A DNA stretch of 64,000 nt from Carnegiea gigantea (GCA_029747015.1 JAKOGI010000423.1:301056-365055); one strand, 5' to 3'; shown: positions 32,801-44,650, counted from the first letter of the stretch. Notes: a model not told the origin generated them from the letters alone. Made by a program: numbers and translations.

Positions 32801-33213
32801 TGGCGAGTTCTCGAGTTAGACTATCTGTCAGAGAGTTCTTCGGTCCTTGTATATGTTCAATAGAGAAGGAAAACTAGTTAAGCCATAGTTGCCAACGCAG
32901 GAGTCGCCCTTGCGCTTGCATATTTGATAAATTTTTTTTCACAAACCCAGCATTCCTTTACAATCAGTTCGAATGAGAAAAGGTTTCGGGGCTAAAAAGA
33001 TAAAGAATTTTTCAATTCTCCTTATGACAGCAAGGATTTCCTTATCCATTGTGGGATAATTGCATTCTGCTTTATTAAAGCTTTCACTGCAGTATTTGCA
33101 AAGTTTTTCTCCTTCTTTAATTTTGAGTATCGCACTCCAGTATTCATTGCTGGCATCTTTGAATCGTTAGTGGTCCATGTCCAGCTAACATCTTTATTGA
33201 GTTTTTGCTGCAA
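32800..33213 (-). pseudogene. pararetrovirus RNase H region
   Basis: Translation in different frames shows RNase H-like features after the RT: a DKEILA-type motif near 33040 and an LIRTD-type motif near 32960. The frame changes within the domain, so it is disrupted. It joins the RT upstream after a stop near 33230. Confidence 0.65.
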
Positions 33214-33230
33214 TGGTTTTCTTAGTTTAG

Positions 33231-33900
33231 CTAAATCTTTACGAAATCAGAAGCATAGGTAAGACATCCAAGAAACCTTTCTAATTGTTTCCTATCTTCT
33301 AGTTTTTTAGGAAAATTTTCTATTTTTTCTAAAATATGTTTTTGTAGGATAATTTGTCCAACTTTTATTTCTAGACCCAAAAACTTAATTTCTTGTTCGG
33401 CATAAATGCACTTGTTTTTTTCCAGTATAATACCATGGTCAATGCATCTTTGGGTGACAGCCAAGACATCATCTTTATATTGTTCTATGGTTTTAGAAAA
33501 GATAAGGATATCATCAATGTAAACTAGATAACAATGATTAAGATCTTTGAAGGTATTATCCATTCTTCTCTGGAATATCTGAGGTGCATTTTTTAGACCA
33601 AATGACATTACTATCCATTCATAATGACCTTATGGGGTACTAAATGCAGTTAAAGGAATACGTTCCTCTTCCATTTTTATCTGCCAATAACCACTTTTGC
33701 AATCCATTTTCGAAAACCAAGAGGCTCTTTGAATTATGTTAAAAAGGACTGTTCTGTTAGAACTATAGTAACTATCAAAGACAGCATTGTCATTAAACTT
33801 TTTATAATTGATTACCATTCTGGCTTTTCCTCTTTTTTCCTCAGCATGATTTCTTATCATGAAAGCGGGACTGGTGTGAGAACCCTTACTGTTTCTAATT
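33231..33900 (-). pseudogene. pararetrovirus reverse transcriptase
   Basis: Two same-orientation frames (33630-33860 and 33231-33608) are separated by a stop near 33628. They contain MVINYKKFND (the usual RT motif with Asp), FSKMDCKSGYWQI, the FGLKNAP motif and YIDDIL, followed by KFLGLEI. The catalytic YIDD box is intact. Similarity is to Caulimoviridae RT, as judged by the order and the absence of integrase after RNase H. Confidence 0.88.
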
Positions 33901-34265
33901 AATCCTTTATCCAGAAGTTCTTTGATTTGTTTATTAAACTCTTGAATGTCCTAGTGGGTATACACCATTTGTTTAACTCGGATGATAGTGTTGGGATTTA
34001 ATAAAGTGATTTTAGCAAATATTTTATCTTTATCCCAAAATTTCAGAGGATTGTCAGAATAGAGTTCTTTGCATAATTTTTCTTATTGTTCAATTATCTG
34101 CTCTTTAACAGATAATTCGAGTAATGAGATTGTTAGTGCTACTTCACGTCGTGCCGACATTATCTTCTCACCACGCTGGCTGCGTGTAAATTCAATTTTG
34201 TGATGAGTGTAAGCCTTACTTAATTTTTCAATAGGAACTGAGTGACCATTAATCGTAAATATTAT

Positions 34266-34856
34266 TTAGTTTATGGTCTGGGTGCATGGAGAATATACTC
34301 TTTGAAAATTATTTCCAATAATCATATTATGAGAGGGTTGATCAGTAGCCCATAGAACTGGTATAATATATTGAACTCCTCCTAATTCTATGGTTAATCC
34401 TTCTATGGCTTTATTGTGGCTCATAACACTATTATCAGCTATTCTCACTTGTAAAGGATTTTTAACTCTTTTCTACATAAATCCAGGAAATAATGTTCTT
34501 TTTCCAAAGCATACAGAACAACCACTATCTATGTAGGCACACAGTTCATATTTATTATATCCCTCTAAGCATACCTTTATTGGGATATAGATGCTATTGG
34601 GATTTGTATTGGTAGCTTCATAGGATATTTCCATGGTCATATTTTTGACTAATTCATCCTCATAAATTGGTTCACTAACAATTCTAGTTTTGCATCCAAT
34701 GACCTTTCTTTTCAGATTTATTAATCGATCTAAACTGGGTCTTGCAGCTTCAAAACTCATTCTACTCATTTCACTGGTCATACTAATTGTATCATCTTCC
34801 TTAAACTCTTCTTTAGTGGATGAAGATCCTTCTCCCCAATCTGACTTTGTGCTCAT
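34266..34856 (-). pseudogene. pararetrovirus protease region
   Basis: The frame 34473-34856 ends with AYIDSGCSVCFGKR, where a D-S-G active-site motif is followed by a short cysteine-containing segment; this is the caulimovirid aspartic protease site. The next frame (34266-34448) continues with HNMIIGNNF, the usual downstream protease/linker motif. A stop near 34470 separates them. The upstream part is serine- and acid-rich linker. Confidence 0.7.
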
Positions 34857-34869
34857 ACTTCTTAATAAT

Positions 34870-35430
34870 TGGGATTTAATGGTGATTTTTCCCTTCTCAT
34901 CAATTTTTATTACATTTTTCTTATTAATTTTTGTAGGGTGGGCAAAGCTAGATATCTATGAACGATCGATTTTTATATCTTGAGGGTTAGACTTAATTCT
35001 TTGAATTTTCTGCATCGGGGTAGGACTTTTAAATTTTTCTACCTCTATCATTGTTACCTTAGTCTTAGGGTCTATTATATTATCTAACTTGTAGATAATT
35101 TTTCAAAATATCCTTAACGGATATCCTCTTCTTTTCATATCCATCCCGACTGTTTTGATCTTAAGGGATAGGAAGTTTTTAGCAAATTCATCTTTTAGAC
35201 TCACAAAATATCCAGGTCGACAATTGAAACCTACTGACCCATTACATAAATTTGTTTTTATCCCTGTGATTATCTGATTATTAAATTTGGTATGCCTGAT
35301 ATCACAGAGTAAAACGTAAAGATCAATATCTTTATCATAATATTGTAATGGAGTGATTTGAACTTGGACATTTCCGACGTTGATATACCTATACTTTCTA
35401 TCTTTGTTATGCTAAAGGATATTCTCCAAA
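34870..35430 (-). pseudogene. pararetrovirus 30K-type movement protein
   Basis: Minus-strand translation over about 35040-35400 shows a string of short beta-strand-like segments with a central D-I-R-H motif, LCNGSVGFN and a YFVSLKD motif. These resemble the 30K movement-protein core of caulimovirids. A stop occurs near 35108 and another near 34960, so no long frame survives. It sits between the coat zinc knuckle and the protease. Confidence 0.6.
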
Positions 35431-35434
35431 TTGA

Positions 35435-36064
35435 TCAGATTAACTTCCTCAACGTCATACTCACAGTCCTTGATCTCAAGATCTCCTCCATCATTTCACA
35501 TATATATTTGCTTTTTATTTGAAAAATAGATTTTTTATAGATTATGTCCTTTTGAATTATGGGAAGAACCCAATCTCCCTTAACTTCTTCATGATCAGTA
35601 CTTACCACAAATTCTTCTCCTTGAAGATCACCAAGGTTTACCGAGCTTCTTTCCATCATATGGCTATTTTCTTCATAATCATTTTCTTCATATTCATTGT
35701 CGTCTATAATTTCAACAATTCCTTTGTTGTTGCCTAGGGCTAGTTCTAAAGCTTCATCTTCACTAAGCTCAACATAATCTAGGCTTCCCAAAGTTTCAAT
35801 AAGTTTGTTATTCTTCCTATTTTTACATTCGTTAGCATAATGCCCTACTACTTCACATGCCCAACATTTGCAATTATTTTTTCCTGCTGGGTAATAAGCA
35901 GCTTTCCTAAAAAATCTACGTTTTTTAGGACTCGGTTTGTTATAATATTTTCTTCTATATTTTTCGCCTCTCTGCTCGTTAAAGCTCTTTTTCTTATAGA
36001 ATTTTCTTTTTCTTCTTTTCTCAGAGTCTTTTCTCCATTGATGAGGTGAATCCCAGCAAGTCAA
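35435..36064 (-). pseudogene. pararetrovirus coat-protein C terminus with zinc knuckle
   Basis: A 209-residue frame with a strongly basic start (many Lys and Arg) and then CWACEVVGHYANEC, a CX2CX4HX4C knuckle of the form seen in caulimovirid coat proteins. An acidic stretch follows. It is separated from the preceding coat frame by stops between 36065 and 36360, which I take to be decay rather than a gene border. Confidence 0.8.
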
Positions 36065-36359
36065 GAACTGCTTCTTAATCTTCTTTTGCTTTTGAAGATC
36101 AAGACATTGTTCGTTGACCCATTTTCATAAATAAGACATTCTCGATCTAAGGGTATCTACAACATCTGTTCGTTCAAATCATGCCATGTATTTTTTCATT
36201 AATTATAGAATTTATAGGATATGGAAATTTGTCATAGAACATGCCAAGATTTGTTTTATTATGCCCAATTTTATAATAATATTGACTGAATTCTGCAATA
36301 TAATTTTCTAGGTATCTCATATCCCATAATTCTATGTTGTTAATTTTTCTTTGCCATTC

Positions 36360-37181
36360 TCATGTGTTTTCTTCAGAATCAATTTTAGCTCCGATGAATT
36401 CAGTCTCAATTTCTTTACATAGACTTCTGAACATAGCAGCTGGTGTTTCAATCATTCTTAAAGTATTTTTACCATCTTCACTTAACGAATCATACAAGTC
36501 AGCTATAGTACCAGAGAAACTATGCTCGATATAATTTAGAAAGTTTGCCGCATTCCATGTAGTATTTAAATTTAAGACACTGTTCATTTCTCTTTTCCAG
36601 TGCTCAAATATTTCTTCTCTATTACGAGCTCCATCGATGTTTAAGATATAACCAGTTTGACTAATTGGGGTAAGGCCAATATCTTCATAGGTCGTGGTTT
36701 TTCTTGGGACAAACCTAAAGGAAAAATTATTGGTTCGTCCTGCAGGAACATATCTGGGTCTTAAGAAATGAGTGTTTCTTCCGGATGGTTCATCAAATTC
36801 TTCAGGTTTAGGAACGACGTTCTTAACTAGATTAGTCTCTGTTTCATATAGGTCAATCTCTTCTCCAATCTCATTGATTTCGTTTTTATTAGCCATTTTA
36901 CCATATTTCTTATCAAGTTTTCTTCTAATTTCTTCTAATGGTAAAACATTAAGATCTCTTAATTTTATTAAATTCATCCGCTGATATATTTCTTCTTCTA
37001 GTTGGACATTATTAGTCTCTTCATTATCATCAGACAAGATATCATATTTATCACTAATTGCGCTCATAATTTTGTTTAGTTCTTCTGGATTTTGTTCTTC
37101 ATCGAACATTGTTTGCAGCTCTTCAAGACTATATATTTCATACTCCATCTTCTTTTTCTTTCTTTTCAGTAGATTTTTCAT
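36360..37181 (-). pseudogene. pararetrovirus coat-protein-like ORF, N-terminal part
   Basis: A 273-residue frame, acidic in its first half and then with a globular segment containing RNREEIFEHWKREMN. Its ATG overlaps the stop of the upstream ORF by one base (TGATG at 37179-37183), the tight coupling typical of plant pararetroviruses. Assignment as coat protein rests on its position before the zinc knuckle. Confidence 0.65.
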
Positions 37182-37519
37182 CAGACTTCTCCTACTTCTT
37201 TTTGAATTTTTATCTCTTGCAAAGGAAATGAAATTTTGTTTTTTGGGTTTTGAAAAGGATATTTATGCTGAAAAGGAGTGCTAATTTTAGGAGTAGCTTT
37301 TTCGCTATGTCTAATTTCATTAATAAAAGAAAGATGAACAACTGTTAACTGATTCTTAAGATCTTTTAGTTCAGTCTTAATTTTAGCTAATTTAGCTTTT
37401 AATTCTAAAACTATATCAGTAATATAGTTTAATTGGGGTGCTACTGAGATATTACCTTCTGGTGAGTGAACAATATGTGAATAATTTGGACCAGGGCAAG
37501 CAGGTGATGCGTCCAGCAT
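37181..37519 (-). CDS. pararetrovirus small coiled-coil ORF
   Basis: A 112-residue intact frame, first after the primer site. Residues about 35-60 (DIVLELKAKLAKIKTELKDL) form a clear coiled coil, and the C terminus is lysine-rich. By position and coiled coil it resembles small virion-associated proteins of caulimovirids, but I cannot name it. It ends in the TGATG overlap with the coat ORF. Confidence 0.55.
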   Translation of the reverse strand: MLDASPACPGPNYSHIVHSPEGNISVAPQLNYITDIVLELKAKLAKIKTELKDLKNQLTVVHLSFINEIRHSEKATPKISTPFQHKYPFQNPKNKISFPLQEIKIQKEVGEV

Positions 37520-37605
37520 TAAGCATAGTTAATCACAGTTAATCACGATTAACTGGCTTAATTAATCATTAATTAGCTTAATAATCTTAATTATTTTTGT
37601 GCACG

Positions 37606-37619
37606 TGGCTCTAATACCA
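37606..37619 (-). promoter_or_regulatory. pararetrovirus primer-binding site (tRNA-Met)
   Basis: On the minus strand TGGTATTAGAGCCA, one mismatch from the plant initiator tRNA-Met complement TGGTATCAGAGC. It lies about 90 nt upstream of the first ORF, as expected for position 1 of a caulimovirid genome. Confidence 0.75.
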
Positions 37620-37689
37620 GATGAAAGAGAACGTCGAGATCTATTAGTGAGCAAAAAACCACAAATACAATTTTAGAATTTTCGAAAGT

Positions 37690-37898
37690 AAGTTTTTAAA
37701 TATTGGGGTGAAATTGCAAATTTTTAAAAGTTTAAGGGTCTTTTTGTAATTTAAAAGAGTCTGTAAATTATTATACCTAAATTTTGGAGTTCCAGAAATT
37801 ATTATACCCAAATTGGATGGGTCCGTAAATGCGTTTCCAAACTGGTAGGGTCCAGAAATGATTACACCAAAGTACGATGGCTCGAGGTGCAATTCTTC

Positions 37899-37905
<7 letters not shown>
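37690..37905 (-). repeat. interspersed repeat, right copy of an inverted pair
   Basis: On the minus strand: GAATTGCACCTCGAGCCATC, TTTGGTGTAATCATTTCTGG and further TTTCTGGA units. It matches the left copy at 30798-30930 in the opposite orientation, with considerable divergence. Confidence 0.55.
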
Positions 37906-37959
<54 letters not shown>

Positions 37960-38030
37960 GTGTATATATATACACGTGTATACATGTATATAGATCTATA
38001 AATCTGTCTATCTATATGTATATATATATA

Positions 38031-38092
<62 letters not shown>

Positions 38093-38172
38093 ATATAGTG
38101 TGTGTGTGTGTGTTTGTGTGGTATATATATGTATATATATATCTAATAATGTGTGTGTGTGTATGTATATAT

Positions 38173-38219
<47 letters not shown>

Positions 38220-38289
38220 TATATACTATATTATATATATAATATATATATATATATGATTATTGTATATATGTATGTATATAGTATAT

Positions 38290-38336
<47 letters not shown>

Positions 38337-38661
38337 GTATATAGTTATATGTGTATATATATTATATGTGTGTGGTGTGTGTGTGTGTATGTAATATGTT
38401 ATTATAATATATATATATATGGGGGTGTGTGTTTTATGTGTATATATATGTGTGTGTGTGTGTGTGGTATATATATATATATAATATATATATATAATTA
38501 TATCTAGATAGATAGATAGATAATATATATGTTGTATACATATATGTATATATTATATTATATATATATATATAATATATATATATATATAGATATGTTA
38601 TATATATACATAGATATATAGATATATATATATAGATATATATATATATATATTAATAATC

Positions 38662-38711
<50 letters not shown>

Positions 38712-38791
38712 TGTGTATATATATATTTATATGTGTATATATCGGATATATATAGTACACATATTTTATCTATATATATATATATTATATA

Positions 38792-38843
<52 letters not shown>

Positions 38844-38865
38844 ATAGATATATATATATATATAG
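37899..38865. repeat. long compound TA/TG microsatellite
   Basis: About 970 bp of CA, TA and TG repeats with interruptions such as GATA blocks. Long open frames here are only repeat artefacts. TA-rich repeats are reported integration sites for endogenous caulimovirids. Confidence 0.97.
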
Positions 38866-41800
38866 GGGACGGATCTGGTGAGATGAGGGCTGCTGTGAGC
38901 ACATGAGAAAAGACGATCTGGATCGTTCATCCAGATCCAACGATCCAGATTTAAGCATGTCACGTGAGGCTTGTATGTCGGTTGTCTCTCCCGAGAAATG
39001 TGATTCTCAATTTCAGACATCTCTCCCAATTTCACGAAGTTTTCTCTCTCCTCCTTTCCAGCTCACTTTGCTCGTCCCTCTCTTCTCTCTCTCTCTCTCT
39101 CTTCATAGTTTGTTGAGCAAGCTTCGATCAAAATCCTGCTTGATTATGTTCTCTTTGCAAATTTCTCTGCTCTTCAATGCATGAATTTCGACATGGTGTT
39201 CTGGAATAATCGGTGGTGAACTTCAAACTGCTCTTCAAGTGCGCATGATTTGTTGCTCTTCGTTTTGGTTGAAAGGGCGATTAAGGTTAGTCTGAGCTGA
39301 AATTTGTTAATTTCTACTCGCATTTAGTGATTTGTAGTTGAGTTTTTAGTTTTCGTGTTATAAGTCTAGCTCTAACTTGAAGTTACTCATGTGATTTTGG
39401 TGGTAATTGGTGTAATTTGTTCGTTTTGTAATATTTTGAAGTTGAAACCTAATTTTTCCTTAATTTGCAGGTGTGACAACGGCTTCTTCATCAAAACCTA
39501 GGGTTTTAGGTAAGTTTCTTCTTATTACTCATGTGATTTTTGGTTTCATTCACTGTTATTAGTTGTGGTTAGGTTTACTCATTAGTGGCTTAGGGATGGC
39601 TAAATCTGTCTATCTCAGTTGCAACCATATTGTATATTTATCCCAAAAGAGACATCAAATTTCGTTTGTTTACAGTTCCGAGTAGATTAATTGATTGTGG
39701 GCTATTAGTTTAGATTGTTTTTCCAATTGTGATTCTTAAGTCTTATTCAACGGCGAAAGCTAGTCTTAGATTATTTATCTTAGACAATTTGAGTGTTTGG
39801 ATCAGTGCCATAGTGGAGAAAAGAACATCTTGAAAGAGGTTCCTTAAAGAGGAATCATCAATTACAAATTAGCTATGTTAAGAAGTATTTCTAACAAGAG
39901 TACAAGACCCCTACTTTGAAAAGAAAGATGACTAAAGTAGTTTTCTGTTTCTATGAGTTTTGATTACTCAGGTGTTGATGTGCTTAGTTTATTCTTTTAT
40001 TGATTAACCCTGTAACTTACACCCATAGATGTATTGACTTAAGGTTGGGTTGTGCTTTTGTATTATTACGGCATTTTTTGATCAAGCATAGGGTTTTGTA
40101 CATTTAATGGTTCAAGCAAATAAGCAATGCAGCTGTTGTAGTGTACCTAGTGTGCTGAGTCTAGTGATTTAGTATATCTGTAATATGGTAAATCAAATAC
40201 AAATTTGTAGCTTTGCCTCTTTTAAAAGCTAGCAGTTGCATAATGTGTTGGGTTTGAACAAGCATGCTAGGTTCTATGTTTAACCTGAGTTAGAATGGAG
40301 GACAATCCTCGAGGGAAATTAGAGTGACAAGCTAATAAGATGGTTCTTTTGGATAGATGATATGTGTCATAGAAGGGAACTATGGTAGAGGGAACAAATG
40401 TTGAATGCCCTTTTGAAATAATATGTGTGTATCATTATGTTGACTGTGATTACCAAAATATTTCTGAAGTTGATTTATTTGATGTTATGTGAGTGGCCAG
40501 CTAGCGAACCTATTGGGTTTAGTTGGTGTGACAATTTCTATTAATATACATTGTCTCAAGTTTCATATGCTAATACAAAAGAAGTGAATAAAAAGAGTTT
40601 GTCAAAATTGCAAAATATATATATATATATATCTTATTAGTTCAACTTTGATGAGCATACACTCGGTATACGTAGAACTATAAGTTGTGTTTCTTATTCG
40701 ATAAGTTTGTTTCATTTGTTACTACTATCTTAATGCATATACTTATCCTTCTTTCTTTTCGTCTCTAAACAATGTCCATGTTAGTGAGCTTGTACATGTA
40801 TTTTACTGAACTTATACACTTACCTTAGTGAACTTGCACATGTATTTTATTGAACTTGGTTATTCATCATGGTGAACTTGTATTGTACATTTCTTAAAGT
40901 GAACTAAGTCAATGCCTTGTACATTCATTCTTGTGAATTAAGTCATTCACTCAATTACATTATGGTTTCATAGATATGGTTTAAATGTAAGATCCATTAG
41001 GCCTAACTTCCAATACTAAGTTAGTCAAACACTTTAGGAGATGAACTTGTACTTTTAGTGAACTTGCACACGTATTTTAGTGAACTTGGCTATTCATCAT
41101 GATGAACTTGTATGTTTCTTAAAGTGAACTAAGTCAATGCCTTGTACGTTCACTCTTGTCAATTAAATCATGGATTTTTTATTGAACTTTGCAGGCATAT
41201 TTAAATGAATTTATATATTAGTCTAGTCAATTTTGCATTAGTAAACTTGTACATTCATATTAATCAAATTGGATATATGCATCGCGGTGAACTTATACGT
41301 GTACTTTCGTGAACTTGCACATGTATTTTAGTGAACTTGGCTATTTATCATGGTGAATTCGCATTAGTTAAGGTGCACATTCATATTAATGAAACTTGCA
41401 TATGGCAAATTGTATGTTTTTATCTTGCAAGCTTTTATGATTGGTGTACTCTTAATGAAATTTTTTTTTCATTTTAGGCAAAATAGTTCATACAAGAAGC
41501 AGTCAAAGGTCAACAAACCCTAGCGATCATCAAGGAGATGTAGGGATTGAAATGCAAAACACTCAAAGGTATTATGTTAATCATTTGCTCGATTACATGA
41601 ATATGAAATTACTAATTAGCACCTTTTTTGGGAATAATAAGAAATAAGAATTGAAGAAATAATAAGAAGTCATCATGGTGAACTTATACATGTACTTTAG
41701 TGAACTTGCACATGTATTTTAGTGAACTTGTGTGTTCATCATGGCGAAAGTTCTGCCTTTTTAAAGCTGAACTAATTAAATTCCTTTTATATTTATTCAA

Positions 41801-43430
41801 TACAAACATATATTTGGGTTCAAATGATGCATATATTTATTAAATACTAATTAAATCCCTTTTATATGTTTTAATGAATTTATTTGTTCAATACAAGCAT
41901 ATAGTTGGAGTGTGATTTATGTTACTCCATTCATCAATAAATATCAACAACTTTATATGATATTGTTAAAAAAAATGTGGCAAAGAACCCAAAATCAATC
42001 TTTAATGATAATTCACAAATGCTAATGTATGTTTCGATTGAAATCAACTACGGAGGACCATTAATAACTAATGACTAACTAAAGTTTTCCGAGTAATATT
42101 TTGCTCACTTTACTAGTAACAAGCTACAAACCAAAACTAGGAAAATATCTATCAATTACAATGTACAGCCCTATTTTCCAAGACTTTTAATATTATCTTG
42201 CATATTTAATTACCCAAAAAATACATTCATATGAATGAAATTGGATATTCATAGTAGTGAACTTATACATTTACTTTAGTGAACTTTGCACATGTATTTT
42301 AGTGAACTTGGCTATTCATGATGGTGAACTTGTATATTTCTTAAAGCTAACTAAGTCAGTGCCTTGTACACTCGTTCTTGTGAATTTCTGCCCTTCACCT
42401 GAATCTTGATTCTAAGAACTGTCCTTAGCTAGTTTTGTTTTGGCATTCACATTGGCAAAAAGGCATGAGCTTGGACAATTGTTGTAATAAACTTATGGAT
42501 TTGTTTTAGTGAGGTTGGTTATATGTTATGTTTTGCTCAACTTAGATATATATTTGATGAATTTATTTGTTTTTATTTTGCAAACTTTATGATCGACGGA
42601 CAATTAAAAACTTTTTTTTTCCTTTTTAGGCAATCAAGATGCTTTCTTAAAACATTTTATGTGACCTATTGAAAATGATCTCTCTACATAAAATCATATA
42701 TTTAAAAGTAAATCTACGTACATTTGGATTTTTTCAAATTTCGTCAAAGTGAGATTTATACTAAGACTTATTATTATTGTAACTTCTGACATAAATTACA
42801 ATGACCCCTCGATTTCAAGAAAGCCACATTACGATGGAGCATCACACATGCCCAATTCCTCACCATAAACTTCAGGCCATATTTCAGCGTGATCACAATT
42901 TGTTCCCTCTTAAATGAATGATTTTATGTAGATAGATCGTTTTCAATAGTGGTGAACTTGCACATATATTGTAGTAAACTTGGGTATTCATCATGGTGAA
43001 CTTGTGCCTTTTGAAAAGTGAACTAATTCAATCCCCTTGTATATTCAGTCTTGTCAATAAACGCATGCTCTTTTTAGTTACATATGAGTAATAAACTCAT
43101 GCATTTGTTTTAGTGAGTTTGGATATATGTTTTTACAGATATGGTTTGAATGTAAAGATGCATTACCGCTAACTTCCAATACTAAGCCACTCAAACACTC
43201 ATCCAATATGATCATCCTTCACAAATGTAGATTTCATCTCATATGTATCCATTTTAAGTGTACAACTCATTCAATCTAATTGTCCACCATATATGTATAT
43301 TAACTACATTCTTATTAATACAACCCTAAGCTATAGCAAAGATTAGGCTAATTTGGTTGGTCTGGTGTAGGGTTATCTAAAATTTCATCTTTATGTATGC
43401 TAATATCAGTTTATTAAAATCATTTTTGCA
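38866..43430 (+). other. 5' region and first introns of the C48-peptidase element
   Basis: This begins with a block rich in GATCTGGATC/CCAGATCC motifs (38866-38955), then CT-rich sequence. Candidate small exons such as GTGTGACAACGGCTTCTTCA (39471) and TTTTAGGCAAAATAGTTCAT (41474) show splice-like borders but are too short to call. The rest is the repeat field listed separately. Confidence 0.4.
40780..43220 (+). repeat. higher-order GTGAACTTG repeat field
   Basis: Units containing AGTGAACTTGCACATGTATT followed by TAGTGAACTTGGCTATTCAT and GGTGAACTTGTA recur at about 40826, 41056, 42285 and 42955. Each is followed by AAAGTGAACTAAGTCAATGC and CTTGTACATTCA. A further shared segment, ATATGGTTTAAATGTAA...AACTTCCAATACTAAG, is at 40976 and 43140. 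A related piece recurs at 60890-61045. It is non-coding. Confidence 0.85.
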
Positions 43431-44523
43431 GTGAACAATCTGAAAGTAAGCGGTCTCAAGGACAACAAAAAGACAGAATGGGGAAGAAGCTTCTTACTCA
43501 ACCAAAAAGATTGTGCTTTCAAGGTAATTCAAACAGACCAACATCAGTGTGCATTGCTACCACTACTGGTGAATCTAGCGAAGCTTCTAGTGATGCACAC
43601 ACTGAGGAGTACATCCCTTTGGAGAAAGCAACTCCCACACCCACACCTACATCAACATTTCCTGGTCAATGTTCCCAACCAGGCCTTCAACCTCTAAATG
43701 TACACTCTTAAATGGATCTAGAAGCAGCACCTTTGGATGGTCAGCAACGTACACAAAGAAGTCATGATATGGGTGATACACCACCAATGAGCTAAGAACA
43801 AGAAGGAGTAGTGGCATTAGACAGCAATTCAATGGGTGTTCATAGTACCCAATTGAGAAACAAACCAAAAACAAAGAAAAGCAAACCAAAAGAATTCAAC
43901 AATCGGATGTCACCTAAGGGGTTGAGGCAGCTAATTGAAAAGCTAAATGACAAGTAAAAGGAAGCTGTCAAAGAAATTGGCTTTGGCGGCTTCTTATACT
44001 TGTAAGTTGATATGAATCCAGGGAAGTTAGCAGTGTGGTTAGCTCGCAATTTCGACACTTGCTCATGCTCCCTGCCCCTTAGGCATGGCAGGTTGAGAGT
44101 CACCGAACATGATGTCTATATGACATTAGCTCTTCCCAAGGGCCCCTTGAGGTGACTGAGGCCAAAAGTGAAACGAATTCTAGTACGGAATTCAAAACCT
44201 TACTCAAGTGATGGAAAAAACAATGGCCTGACCGAGATAGTGTCCCTAAATCTGGGGAGATGGTGGAGATGATTTGTAGTCAGGTAGATAGGGGAGAAGA
44301 TTTAAAAGAAACTTCATAGTGTTTGTGGTGTCTACTTGTATCAATGGGAATCAAAGAGGTGAAGTGAATTACTTGATACTTGATGCATTATTGGATTTAA
44401 GCAAAGTGAAAGAACAAAATTGGGCGGCGGGCGCGATGCACAATGGCAGCCCTTGTCTCATCAGTTGATAAGTGGAAAAAGAAGACCTCGAGGTTTTTTA
44501 GAGGGCCAATACTCTTCCTAATA
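43431..44523 (+). pseudogene. C48 element gene, N-terminal exons
   Basis: A Ser/Thr/Pro-rich segment (about 43431-43711) is followed by lysine-rich sequence and then MSPKGLRQLIEKL, GFGGFLYL, NFDTCSCSLPLRHGRLRVTE and LILDALLDLSKVKEQNW. In relatives this is the conserved N-terminal domain in front of the peptidase. At least four in-frame stops interrupt it. The exon ends at 44523 before GTATGT. Confidence 0.7.
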
Positions 44524-44650
44524 GTATGTTTAGAATTTCTATTCATTCATTTTATTCTTACACTTAATTGGAATCCTTAAAATTTTAGATCATCTAATTT
44601 TTCATGCAAGTTTTGTAAAAAAAAAATTGAACTTTTTTCTTATTTCACAG

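Larger units (their letters stand above)
30930..37640 (-). mobile_element. endogenous pararetrovirus (Caulimoviridae), genome-length and broken
   Basis: A minus-strand provirus-like copy without LTRs. From the 5' side: primer site at 37606-37619, small coiled-coil ORF, coat-protein-like ORF with zinc knuckle, 30K-type movement protein, aspartic protease, reverse transcriptase with YIDD, RNase H, 3' ORF, then TATA box and poly(A) signal. Every expected part of a caulimovirid genome is seen once. The coat-before-movement order recalls cavemoviruses and solendoviruses, where both lie in ORF1; badnaviruses and tungroviruses have movement first. In the circular virus the leader would run from the TATA region to the primer site, so the linear copy appears opened near the primer-site gap. 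Most ORFs carry stops or frameshifts, so it is a fossil. The outer limits are estimates. Confidence 0.88.

Noticed and set aside
37887..38507. 206-residue open frame of Tyr/Ile/Cys/Val repeats
   Set aside because: It is a translation of TA/TG/CA microsatellite and not protein-like.
38866..38955. Left terminal inverted repeat of the C48 Mutator-like element
   Set aside because: The GATCTGGATC-rich block looks terminal, but I found no inverted counterpart between 59.8 and 64 kb and no 9-bp duplication.
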